A stretch of 64,000 nt of DNA. It comes from Hwanghaeella grinnelliae. GTDB lineage: Bacteria > Pseudomonadota > Alphaproteobacteria > UBA8366 > Aestuariispiraceae. The stretch is taken from the NCBI RefSeq assembly GCF_004005845.1, contig NZ_SADE01000004.1, positions 372,001 to 436,000 of the forward strand. Direction: 5' to 3'. Positions 1-8,054 of the stretch are shown here, piece after piece. The notes below the pieces were generated by a model that did no database searches, was not told the DNA's origin, and worked only from the letters and a program-made list of their open reading frames with translations. Position 1 is the stretch's first letter; each line of letters starts with the position of its first letter. Position numbers and translations under genes: made by a program.

Positions 1-29
1 GGTTCATTTGTGGCTACGTAGTGGCGATT

Positions 30-58
30 CACACGTTTGTTTGGGGACAAACGGTGTG
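30..58. promoter_or_regulatory. Hairpin upstream of the tubulin-like operon
   Basis: An 11-bp stem (CACAC-GTTTGT against ACAAAC-GTGTG) closes on a TTGGGG loop, with one bulged G in the right arm. It lies about 20 bases before the first start codon of the operon. No T-run follows, so a rho-independent terminator is unlikely. An operator or a 5'-UTR structure is more plausible. The hairpin is seen directly; the role is inference. Confidence 0.35.
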
Positions 59-78
59 ACTTTCTGTGGGTGGGGGAT

Positions 79-1734
79 ATGGACCTGAAAATACTGCGGC
101 CAGCTTTGGCAGCGCTTACCCTGTGTATAGGAGGGTGTGTCGAAGAGGTGCAGGAGATTTGTCTCCCCGAGGCACTGTTTGAGAAGTCAGCCGTTCAGGA
201 AACAGACTTTTCAACGTATGAACAGTCCGCTCTCGTCGATGGGCGGCCTCCCAGAGTGCATGTGCTGATTGACCCATCTTGGGGTATGTCGGGCTATGTA
301 CGCAGGACAAATGATGCACTCAAGGAGTATATGCTTTTTGGGAAGTTCGTGGCCTCGCTTCGGGACACATTGTCCGCCAGTATGCCTGATGACGTGGACT
401 TCCTTTTTCATAAGTTAGAAAATAGGCAAGGAAGCCATCCAACCCAAGATTTTGATCAAGCAATTCAGGCTTTCTTTACGACATGTGAAACTTCCTCAGT
501 TTCAAATTGCGGTCCATACACAAAAGACGACATCTTTATTTCGACGCTTGTGAACGTGTCTAACCCTTTGTCTGGCGGACAATGGTTCGACGTTGATGAA
601 CGAGATTTGGTGGTAATCATAAGTGATCTGCAGCACCAAACCGAAGCAGGTACAAATACAGAAACACTTACAGGTGATGCAGGGCGTATAGGCTCCGCCT
701 TGGCCGGGCAGGTGGCCGAAAGTGGAAGGTCCCTTTCCATTGTGGGGATGCTGAGTCGGTTCGAAGGTACAATTTTCGACTTACCTGCCAAAAATGAGAA
801 TGGCACCGGGACTTCATACGCAACCAAATCTGGTGAAGCTATCCTGCAACCATTTTATGTAATCGCTTTTGGACCTAGGAAACTGGTATCAATACATCAC
901 TCGGCAATAACAGCTTTAATAACGGAGCAAGCGAAGCCCCTTGAGGCTATTGTTCGTCAAGAGACGCATGGTGGGCTTTTAGTGCATTCATCGGGACGGC
1001 TTGATGCGCTTGAGTTGAAAAGCGAAGTTAGACCTTCAAACTGGGCTCGTGAATTTTCGCAAATACCTTTGAAGTCTTCGGATGCACTGCGGACATCGGG
1101 TAGCTTCTACTTCTCCGACAACTCTCGTAAAAAAATTTCGAACGTATCTGGGGCTGAGACAGCCAAGGAAAGTCAAGAAACTCACGGATTACCACAGCCA
1201 TTCTTAACGTTCTCGTTTCGGAGGAGTGGTGATTTGCTGGGCGATGATCGAGCAATAGATGTAAATACTTTCCATCTGAATATAAGCCACGTTTACAAAT
1301 TATGGCCAAATGCATCCGGCTGCGATCCGAAAGAAACTAAAAGGCAATGGATCGTTGCACTTGATGAGTTCAATGATCCTGTTTCAATGTCGTTAGGGGC
1401 AAATGGGGGGGCGCTCAATGATATCGGGTGGGTGTGGACAGATAAGTTATCTGAGAACCTTAGACCAGGCATGGTGTACGCAATAAAAGTAGCGTTTGAA
1501 GCGCAAAGCGAGGTGTCTGTTCGCGTGAAGTCACCGCAGTGGGCTGACGATTGGTCGGTAAGAGGAGAAGGTAGAAGAACTATCGAAGTGAGAGACCTAC
1601 CAGATAAAACGCGTCAACACTATGGAACGGGAAACCTCACTCGACTAATAGAAAAAATTAAAGAACTAACGAGCAATGAGCGCGTTACTGTTGGGGCGAA
1701 CTCGATTGTTCTGGTGTTAAAGCGGGGGCTTTGA
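79..1734 (+). CDS. VWA-like lipoprotein (first gene of tubulin/actin-like operon)
   Basis: A 551-residue predicted lipoprotein. The chosen ATG follows a G-rich ribosome-binding stretch and gives a short signal peptide ending in the lipobox IGGC, with the lipid-carrying Cys at residue 20. An upstream in-frame start would put a charged stretch before the signal. Residues ~58-190 look like a von Willebrand A fold: a strand ending in LIDPSWGM (D65, S67, with Gly where the second MIDAS Ser usually sits) and a later strand ending in ISDL (D183). The MIDAS metal site is therefore degenerate. The rest, ~200-551, was not recognised. It should sit in the periplasm, anchored to a membrane. It is followed 16 bases later by a membrane-protein gene and then by tubulin-like and actin-like genes, suggesting the envelope end of a cytoskeletal complex. 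Base composition is clearly more AT-rich than at 46-64 kb. Confidence 0.75.
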   Translation: MDLKILRPALAALTLCIGGCVEEVQEICLPEALFEKSAVQETDFSTYEQSALVDGRPPRVHVLIDPSWGMSGYVRRTNDALKEYMLFGKFVASLRDTLSASMPDDVDFLFHKLENRQGSHPTQDFDQAIQAFFTTCETSSVSNCGPYTKDDIFISTLVNVSNPLSGGQWFDVDERDLVVIISDLQHQTEAGTNTETLTGDAGRIGSALAGQVAESGRSLSIVGMLSRFEGTIFDLPAKNENGTGTSYATKSGEAILQPFYVIAFGPRKLVSIHHSAITALITEQAKPLEAIVRQETHGGLLVHSSGRLDALELKSEVRPSNWAREFSQIPLKSSDALRTSGSFYFSDNSRKKISNVSGAETAKESQETHGLPQPFLTFSFRRSGDLLGDDRAIDVNTFHLNISHVYKLWPNASGCDPKETKRQWIVALDEFNDPVSMSLGANGGALNDIGWVWTDKLSENLRPGMVYAIKVAFEAQSEVSVRVKSPQWADDWSVRGEGRRTIEVRDLPDKTRQHYGTGNLTRLIEKIKELTSNERVTVGANSIVLVLKRGL

Positions 1735-1750
1735 AGGGAAGCATAGGATA

Positions 1751-2401
1751 GTGAAAATACCAAAAATAAGTATTAGCGCTTTCGTTCAGTGGTTCGTGCG
1801 CTTTAGTGTGGACCAAACTGCCTCAGGCTTCCTTGTCTCTTTGGCGGGCCTTTTCGCGACGGGTGCCGATCTGGAGGTTGTGGTTGACGAGAACCCAATG
1901 ATACGTGATCCATCAAGTGTGACAGTGATAGGTGTTCTATTTCTGCGCGATTTCTCAAAACCTTCTCCATACGTGTTTGGACTCATGACGGCTGTAGGGT
2001 TTGGCGTCATCGTAGGGTACCTATTCTCAATCCATGTACGCCGAAAGGCGTTTTACTCGATGCCATTTGGGCAACAGAAGATTCGAGCGAATGCGCTAAA
2101 ATGCGCGTTCAGTTTGTCTCTTTTGTACTTACTGGTTCTCTCTGCTGTTATGTTCTGGTTGGCCTTTCCGCGGTATGTCGAAGACTCATCGGTGCTTAAT
2201 TATTTCGACAAAATTATATATGTCTTTGAGCAAGCGAAGAACGAATTTCCGATCTATGGTTGGGAACTAGGTAGTCTCGTATTTGTGTGCGTTTGTTTGT
2301 TCTATGTCGCCGCAATACAAGGTACGCCAAGCCCACTAAAACCTATGCTTTTACCTATTCCATATTTTTTGTGGAGAATAGGGCGAGTATTCGTCTCATA
2401 A
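1751..2401 (+). CDS. Multi-span membrane protein of the tubulin-like operon
   Basis: A 216-residue protein starting at GTG behind an AGGATA-like ribosome-binding site. Hydrophobic segments are visible around residues 27-45, 77-97, 117-138 and 174-195, so three or four membrane spans are likely. No family was recognised. The gene lies 16 bases after the lipoprotein gene and 56 bases before the tubulin-like gene, so co-transcription is very likely. It could link the periplasmic lipoprotein to the cytoplasmic tubulin-like and actin-like proteins, but this rests only on gene order. Confidence 0.65.
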   Translation: MKIPKISISAFVQWFVRFSVDQTASGFLVSLAGLFATGADLEVVVDENPMIRDPSSVTVIGVLFLRDFSKPSPYVFGLMTAVGFGVIVGYLFSIHVRRKAFYSMPFGQQKIRANALKCAFSLSLLYLLVLSAVMFWLAFPRYVEDSSVLNYFDKIIYVFEQAKNEFPIYGWELGSLVFVCVCLFYVAAIQGTPSPLKPMLLPIPYFLWRIGRVFVS

Positions 2402-2412
2402 GAAAGGTGACC

Positions 2413-2451
2413 ATGGCGGTGGAATTGGTAGACGACGAAAAGGCGAGGTGA
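2413..2451 (+). CDS. 12-residue mini-ORF overlapping a tRNA-Leu-like fragment
   Basis: Between the membrane-protein and tubulin-like genes lies an ATG with a good upstream ribosome-binding site (GAAAGGTG). It opens a 12-codon reading frame, MAVELVDDEKAR, whose TGA stop overlaps the GAGGTG ribosome-binding site of the next gene. That layout suits translational coupling. Part of the same DNA (GGAATTGGTAGAC) resembles the D-arm consensus of bacterial tRNA-Leu genes, so it may instead be a chance or recombined fragment. Expression of the peptide is uncertain. Confidence 0.3.
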   Translation: MAVELVDDEKAR

Positions 2452-2457
2452 AATAAT

Positions 2458-4101
2458 ATGGGGGAGCATCATGTATTATGCCTTGGAGGAACAGGTGCAA
2501 AGTTTGGAGAGGCGCTGATTCATCTGACCGCGTGTGGATTGTCGAAAGGCAGTTTGAAAATTCACATTATCGATCAAGACTTGAACAACAAGAATGTTAA
2601 CGCTTTGAGAACCCTCGCTGAGTCCGCGAGCGGTGCAAAAAGGATATTTCCAAATAGTGGGAAAGAGAACTTTCCATATTTTAGGACTGATATACAAGTG
2701 GGTCCACCGTATGCTCTAATAAAACATGGGCAGGTTCAATTCAAAGACATTTATACCAATAGTGACGGTATAAATAATATAAAATCATTTCCTTCGGACA
2801 TTATTCTCCGTTCATTGTTTTCAAAGAAAAGCCAAGAACAAGAGCTGGCGATCGGTTTTAACGCTTCCGCACAAATAGGCGCAGCAGTTTTTGATCAGGA
2901 ATTGAATTTAAATGCCAACGGATTGGGGAAGCATTTGTCAGATATACTTCGTCAAGCGGACCAAAGCCGAAACGGAAGCGACGACCGAGTATCAGTGACG
3001 TTGCTCGGTTCCGCATTTGGCGGTACAGGCTCTTCGGGCCTTCCAATGATTTCCCAGTTTATTCGAGATTACATTCGCGATGAAAGTTTGCGCATTAGAC
3101 TAAATGCAGTGGTTGCTACGAATTACTTTCGCATTAGTGACGTAAACACGGAGTTTGGCCCGCGTGGCGCATACAGTACGTCTCTAGGGCTCAGACACCT
3201 TATGTATTTGGACGGCTGGTACCGTCAGACCAAGCAGTGTTGTCTATGGGATAGCCTCTATCTTGTAGGCCAATCTAGAGAGGCAGGTTTTCCCCCAGAT
3301 GGCTCAGGAGGTGGACCTGATCAACACAATATACCTCATGGCGTGGAATTGATTGGCGGTCTGGCTGCCTGTGCCGCTTCACTTGAAGACGAAGACCCGG
3401 ACGTGACAAATGAAACATTACGCCTTGCGCTACATGAACATAGTGATCGGATTGAATGGGATGACATTCCCAATGTGTCAGATGATCTAGATACCGCTAC
3501 TGCCATCCAAACATTTGCAATGTGGTTGGTTCTTATCCAGCGCCTTATTTTTCCAATGTTACAGGCACAAGAGGATGGCGTGCAGGCGAATTATGCGCCG
3601 TTGAATCGCCATTTCCGAGGCCGAGATTTTGACCAAAGCGAGGTCCAGGCAGTGTCAACATATGCGGATCGATTTTTTAGTTGGATAGTCAGTATGGAAA
3701 AATCTCACAATGAATGGATGTCATCCGACGAACCATCAATTGGTAATGGTTTGCGGTGGAGCTTGCTAGGTCTTCACAGATTTTTCCGACCAACTGGCAC
3801 ATTGCTAAACCAAGTCTCGGTGGAAAAAGAAATGTTGAGATCCACAGTAACGAAAGACAATGACGGGGCCTTCGACGACTGCTTTGTCCGATGGCAAAAA
3901 GATCTTTTATCTATTAAAGATAGTGCTTCGGCAGACAAGCTGTCGTTAGCGATACGCATGTTACAGCGGGACGACAACTCAAATGTTATGTTGGACGTAC
4001 TTGCGAAACTGGGGACCCTACCACCTGTTGCAAGGGAGCATCGCAGGGGTGTGAATAGTTTAGGGATCAAATTGTGGCAAGCAATCCAGAGACGCACTTA
4101 G
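2458..4101 (+). CDS. Tubulin/FtsZ-like protein
   Basis: A 547-residue cytoplasmic protein with the hallmarks of a tubulin-superfamily nucleotide-binding domain: an N-terminal VLCLGGTG loop (residues 6-13) in the place of the FtsZ/tubulin first glycine-rich loop, a strand with acidic residues IIDQDLNN (37-44), and the signature-like GSAFGGTGSSG (184-194), equivalent to the tubulin T4 loop GGGTGSG. It is longer than FtsZ (about 380-400) and is closer in style to the 'tubulin-like' proteins found in accessory operons. The C-terminal half is unassigned. The start has a strong GAGGTG site 8 bases upstream. Gene context pairs it with a VWA-like lipoprotein, membrane proteins and an actin-fold ATPase. 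GTP binding and polymerisation are inferred from family knowledge, not shown. Confidence 0.8.
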   Translation: MGEHHVLCLGGTGAKFGEALIHLTACGLSKGSLKIHIIDQDLNNKNVNALRTLAESASGAKRIFPNSGKENFPYFRTDIQVGPPYALIKHGQVQFKDIYTNSDGINNIKSFPSDIILRSLFSKKSQEQELAIGFNASAQIGAAVFDQELNLNANGLGKHLSDILRQADQSRNGSDDRVSVTLLGSAFGGTGSSGLPMISQFIRDYIRDESLRIRLNAVVATNYFRISDVNTEFGPRGAYSTSLGLRHLMYLDGWYRQTKQCCLWDSLYLVGQSREAGFPPDGSGGGPDQHNIPHGVELIGGLAACAASLEDEDPDVTNETLRLALHEHSDRIEWDDIPNVSDDLDTATAIQTFAMWLVLIQRLIFPMLQAQEDGVQANYAPLNRHFRGRDFDQSEVQAVSTYADRFFSWIVSMEKSHNEWMSSDEPSIGNGLRWSLLGLHRFFRPTGTLLNQVSVEKEMLRSTVTKDNDGAFDDCFVRWQKDLLSIKDSASADKLSLAIRMLQRDDNSNVMLDVLAKLGTLPPVAREHRRGVNSLGIKLWQAIQRRT

Positions 4102-4139
4102 TGCCGATTCAGTATCTTTTCCAGTAGCAGAGGAAAGTT

Positions 4140-7100
4140 ATGGCAACGTTTTTTGTGCACGAATTGAGGAATGACAAAGGTGGTCCGCCTGAAGGTGGCG
4201 TGGGCCGCTTTCATAAGCATGATATTGTGCACCTTGCTAACGTCGCTTCTCTCACCAAAGACACGAAACGTACCGACGACGCATTTCGCGGGATAGGAAA
4301 CGTGTGGGCGAGGATCATTGATTTCCATGATGCGTTGCAGAGTAAAGATGAAAAATTGCGCAAGCCTGCTGTGCGCCTTTGGAGGGGCCTAATAGCGTTG
4401 TTAGCGGTAAGTCAAATTCGACAGTTTGGTGAGGTTCATGTTGCGGAGTCAATTTTCGGCTCCAAAAAGGAGGAAAACCCAATTGTAAGTATTGCTGCCA
4501 AACAGGCGCCTGCATTCATGTATGGGCAGACAGAGGCGGCAGATTTACCATCGGAAAATGTCAAACTTGGAGCGTTTTTCCTGGAAAATAGAATTGTTGC
4601 ATTATTGAATCCTCACCTCCTTGTGTTGCCGAGCGAAAACATTTTCGACCTGCTTGAAACTTTGGCACCGAAAATTGGTTGGATAAAAGGAAACCTGGAC
4701 CATCCGGCGGATAAGGTTGGTTTATATGAACTGTTTGAAGATTTTCTTGCGCCTGGTGCGGCGTCCGTCGTTGATATTGCTGTTGTCAAACATTTTGTTC
4801 AGTCAATTTATGACATCCGTGTCAAACAATTGGATGATGCGAAGCTTGATCAGGACCTCGTGCAGCGTCTTCTGAATGAATTTAATTTGGAGTTGAACGA
4901 TCATTTAGACAACAGAACTATTAATTTGCCAGTTGTTACGGACAATAAACTACGAAAAAAAATTAGTGATTCTCTTGGTTTTCCTGATGCCAACGAAATA
5001 AAGTGGGTGTCCGGTTTTAAGAAAATATATTCAGATACGTTGTTGATTGGGCGAGACGCGAAGTCCCCGTTCGTGAATGCTGTGTTTTTCGATCCAGCAA
5101 TGGCGCAAAATGTCAGTTTGGGAAGTGAAGAAGATCTGCTTGTAGTAGGCCCCTACACGTTAGGCGCGTTAAATAAACTGGAATCCGCATTTAGAGCTGA
5201 AAGTACAATTAATTGCTTACGGAAGGGGATGCAGACTCTAGTAGTAGGTGAGCAGAACAAGGGTGACGACGGTGTTGGGCAGATTTTTACTCTCGATGAC
5301 ATTTTTGCTAACAAATTGGTGATTTTTACCAGCGGGTGCGTACAGTCACCAATGCCAAGTCGCGCTAGCAACTTCCTCTTACCAATCACTCGAACCGCTC
5401 TCGATTTTTTGGATCCAACCTATGCGAATGAATGGTTCAAAATAGAAACTGAGCCGGAAGAAGCAACAAGCAGGTCAGGCGAAAGGTCAGTTACTGCGTC
5501 GATTATATTGCAGTTAGGATCAAATATCGACGATGCAATTGTTACGTGGGAGATTAGCAAGAAATATAGTGTCGAAGACGGAACACTGATTGTCGGTGTG
5601 CCAAGGCCCTCAGTACTGGCGGTTGAACCGGGTATTAATGCGGCGTACTGGAGAAACTATATAACCTTCGCGTGCGGTGATTTTACGCCAGCTGATGCAA
5701 GCGATGACGGATCTTACGTTAGTTTGGTGAGCGACGTTTTTACGCCGGCTATGGCGTCTAAGTCCGCGTCGAAAATTGATGAGGACAGATATTGGCATAA
5801 GCAAACGAAGGTAGGCGTAGACCCTACTGATATTTGGTCCAATCACCGCATGGATTTAGGGCCTATTCGCTCGTCATCCCAAAAAGGCAAGGAAGTGTTG
5901 CGATATTTTCGAACACAGGAATTGCCCGAGGCTTTCGAAGTGAATGTTCTTCACGTCGAAGTGAATAGCAACCTATTTGTTCCGATTGCCAATGGCATAG
6001 TTCCTTTCGGTGCGCCGCCAGAGCCAGGGTTGCAAGCAAGTCAAGCGGAATGTGTGATTGCGTTTGATTTCGGAACAACGAACACGATGATTGCAATAGC
6101 GGTGCGTCAAAGAAACGCTCCTTCACCACTGAAAAAACCTAAAATAGTATCTAGCACTCTGATTTTAGATGATTACTTGAGCCAAGCAATGGTCGATCCA
6201 GAATCTGCGTCAAATGCCCGCGTCAATATTGTACTTAGTAAGTTTTTCCCGGCAAGAAACTTAAATTATCCAATGCCTTCCGTAGCTGTTAAGACTGTTT
6301 TACCAGTAAATGATCCGGACGGAGCAATCGGTAGCCAAGGAACGTACGAAAATTCGATACCCTTTTCGGCGAATAGAATTCAGTTTTTTCCGACACGTGT
6401 ATTTCCTGCTCAAGGCGAAAATACAGAAAGGGATACGGTTTCGTTACTGAGAGAAGTAGCTGAAGACGTAAAGTTCCTGACAGAGAAGGATCCATCCATA
6501 GCGCACTACTCTAATCTAAAATGGAGCGATATAACGGACAGCAGAAATCGGGATGTTGTTCTTGGGTATTTCATTCATCATTTGTTTCACATTTCGCTCA
6601 CTCAAACACAGTATGACATTTCGCCAGAGAGTATAAAGTGGGTTTTTACGTATCCCCGTGCCATGAACAAAAGCCAAAAAGAACAACTTCAACGTCTGTT
6701 TGAAGAAGCAGTGGCAAAAGTATTAAATCAGCAAACTGTCTCACCGGACGGAAAACACAAGAAGAAGCATGAGGTGGAAGTTCGTTATGCGCAGGAAAGC
6801 CAAGCGTTGGCTGCTTACCGGCGAAAACACCCTTCATTTAATAACAAGGTGAAGTCAGTTGTGGTAGCCATCGACATTGGCGGGCAAACTTCTGATATTG
6901 CGGTATTAAAAAACGGACACGCTATTTGGCATCAATCGTTAATGGTTGGCGGGCGTGGTGTTCTGGTTGAATACTTGGCAAATCATCTGAGTGACCTCCA
7001 CGACTTGTTAGGCGACCTAAAATTAAAATCCCACCCCCTAGGACCGCTGATGGAATTCCTTAGATCAGGATATGCCGACGAGAATAGAAGGAACAGGGAA

Positions 7101-8054
7101 CACGATATCGGAAGTTCCGGATATTTGCGGCAAAAAATACTAGAATCACTGGAGGTGTTTCTCGCCAGTCCCGCGTTTGCAGCCATCTTCGAAGAATATA
7201 GAATACGTATAACTTCGTCACAGCTTTTCCAGGAAGTATCAAAACGGGCGAGTGCCACTCTGGCCGTAATCCTTTACTATGTATCCAAAGTTTTGAAACA
7301 GTTAGATATGAACAAGGATGGAGCAGATGGCGCGCCGCTAGAGGTGCTATTGTGCGGCAGGGGCAGTTTAATCTTTAGGAATTTCTGCAGGGTTGGAGTG
7401 GAAGAACATGAAGACGATCACGAGATGCGTCCAATTCTTCCTGATGACTTGGACAAAGCTCTATCAATCGCGTTTAAGGAAGCCGAACTGAAATGGACTA
7501 AAGATAGCATCAGTTTTTCTGAGCATCCGAAAGAAGAAGTGGCTTTGGGTGCTGCTTTGGGTTGGGAAACATTCAAGTCGGATACTTATTCGGGTGGGGA
7601 CAAAATTGAAGAGCGATTTCCACAAACAGATAAGTTTGTGCTGTCAAATCCACGGGGGAAGAAAAGCAAGGACGTGTTAAAGGCTGCTTTCACTGGTGGG
7701 CTAAAGTTGGATGACTTTGATGACATTGAGGTAGAAAAAGTTGATTTGAGCGAGACGTTTAAGTTTCTGGACTCAATTGGTGAAGTGATACCCTTCAAAC
7801 AAGCTTTGGGTAGTTCATCTGACAAGGTTAAGCTCAATAGGAATTACCAAGATGATTTGGAGCAAGCCGTTCGTGATCGGGTCACCAAGGTAGTAGGGGA
7901 GTATTCGGATGGACGAACGAACAAACCACAAAACGGTGGAGCAGCAACCGACAAGTTGGACTACGTGGAATGGCTACAACCTTTATCAATTTTTGCATTG
8001 TTAGAGATATTGGACCACTGGGATGAATTAAGGACAGGGAACTATACTCCGTGA
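4140..8054 (+). CDS. Large actin/Hsp70-fold ATPase, SrfB-like
   Basis: A 1304-residue protein. Its C-terminal half carries the actin-superfamily nucleotide site: phosphate-1 motif FDFGTTN (D643-N648), phosphate-2 motif AIDIGGQTSD (910-919), and an adenosine-type CGRGS (1072-1076). The first ~630 residues and the last ~150 were not recognised. The size and the internal position of the ATPase core resemble proteins annotated as virulence factor SrfB, so 'SrfB-like' is a reasonable working name, not an assignment. No signal peptide is seen, so it is likely cytoplasmic. It has its own AGAGGAAAG ribosome-binding site and its stop overlaps the next start by four bases. An actin-fold ATPase beside a tubulin-fold GTPase in one operon is the striking point. 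Confidence 0.75.
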   Translation: MATFFVHELRNDKGGPPEGGVGRFHKHDIVHLANVASLTKDTKRTDDAFRGIGNVWARIIDFHDALQSKDEKLRKPAVRLWRGLIALLAVSQIRQFGEVHVAESIFGSKKEENPIVSIAAKQAPAFMYGQTEAADLPSENVKLGAFFLENRIVALLNPHLLVLPSENIFDLLETLAPKIGWIKGNLDHPADKVGLYELFEDFLAPGAASVVDIAVVKHFVQSIYDIRVKQLDDAKLDQDLVQRLLNEFNLELNDHLDNRTINLPVVTDNKLRKKISDSLGFPDANEIKWVSGFKKIYSDTLLIGRDAKSPFVNAVFFDPAMAQNVSLGSEEDLLVVGPYTLGALNKLESAFRAESTINCLRKGMQTLVVGEQNKGDDGVGQIFTLDDIFANKLVIFTSGCVQSPMPSRASNFLLPITRTALDFLDPTYANEWFKIETEPEEATSRSGERSVTASIILQLGSNIDDAIVTWEISKKYSVEDGTLIVGVPRPSVLAVEPGINAAYWRNYITFACGDFTPADASDDGSYVSLVSDVFTPAMASKSASKIDEDRYWHKQTKVGVDPTDIWSNHRMDLGPIRSSSQKGKEVLRYFRTQELPEAFEVNVLHVEVNSNLFVPIANGIVPFGAPPEPGLQASQAECVIAFDFGTTNTMIAIAVRQRNAPSPLKKPKIVSSTLILDDYLSQAMVDPESASNARVNIVLSKFFPARNLNYPMPSVAVKTVLPVNDPDGAIGSQGTYENSIPFSANRIQFFPTRVFPAQGENTERDTVSLLREVAEDVKFLTEKDPSIAHYSNLKWSDITDSRNRDVVLGYFIHHLFHISLTQTQYDISPESIKWVFTYPRAMNKSQKEQLQRLFEEAVAKVLNQQTVSPDGKHKKKHEVEVRYAQESQALAAYRRKHPSFNNKVKSVVVAIDIGGQTSDIAVLKNGHAIWHQSLMVGGRGVLVEYLANHLSDLHDLLGDLKLKSHPLGPLMEFLRSGYADENRRNREHDIGSSGYLRQKILESLEVFLASPAFAAIFEEYRIRITSSQLFQEVSKRASATLAVILYYVSKVLKQLDMNKDGADGAPLEVLLCGRGSLIFRNFCRVGVEEHEDDHEMRPILPDDLDKALSIAFKEAELKWTKDSISFSEHPKEEVALGAALGWETFKSDTYSGGDKIEERFPQTDKFVLSNPRGKKSKDVLKAAFTGGLKLDDFDDIEVEKVDLSETFKFLDSIGEVIPFKQALGSSSDKVKLNRNYQDDLEQAVRDRVTKVVGEYSDGRTNKPQNGGAATDKLDYVEWLQPLSIFALLEILDHWDELRTGNYTP

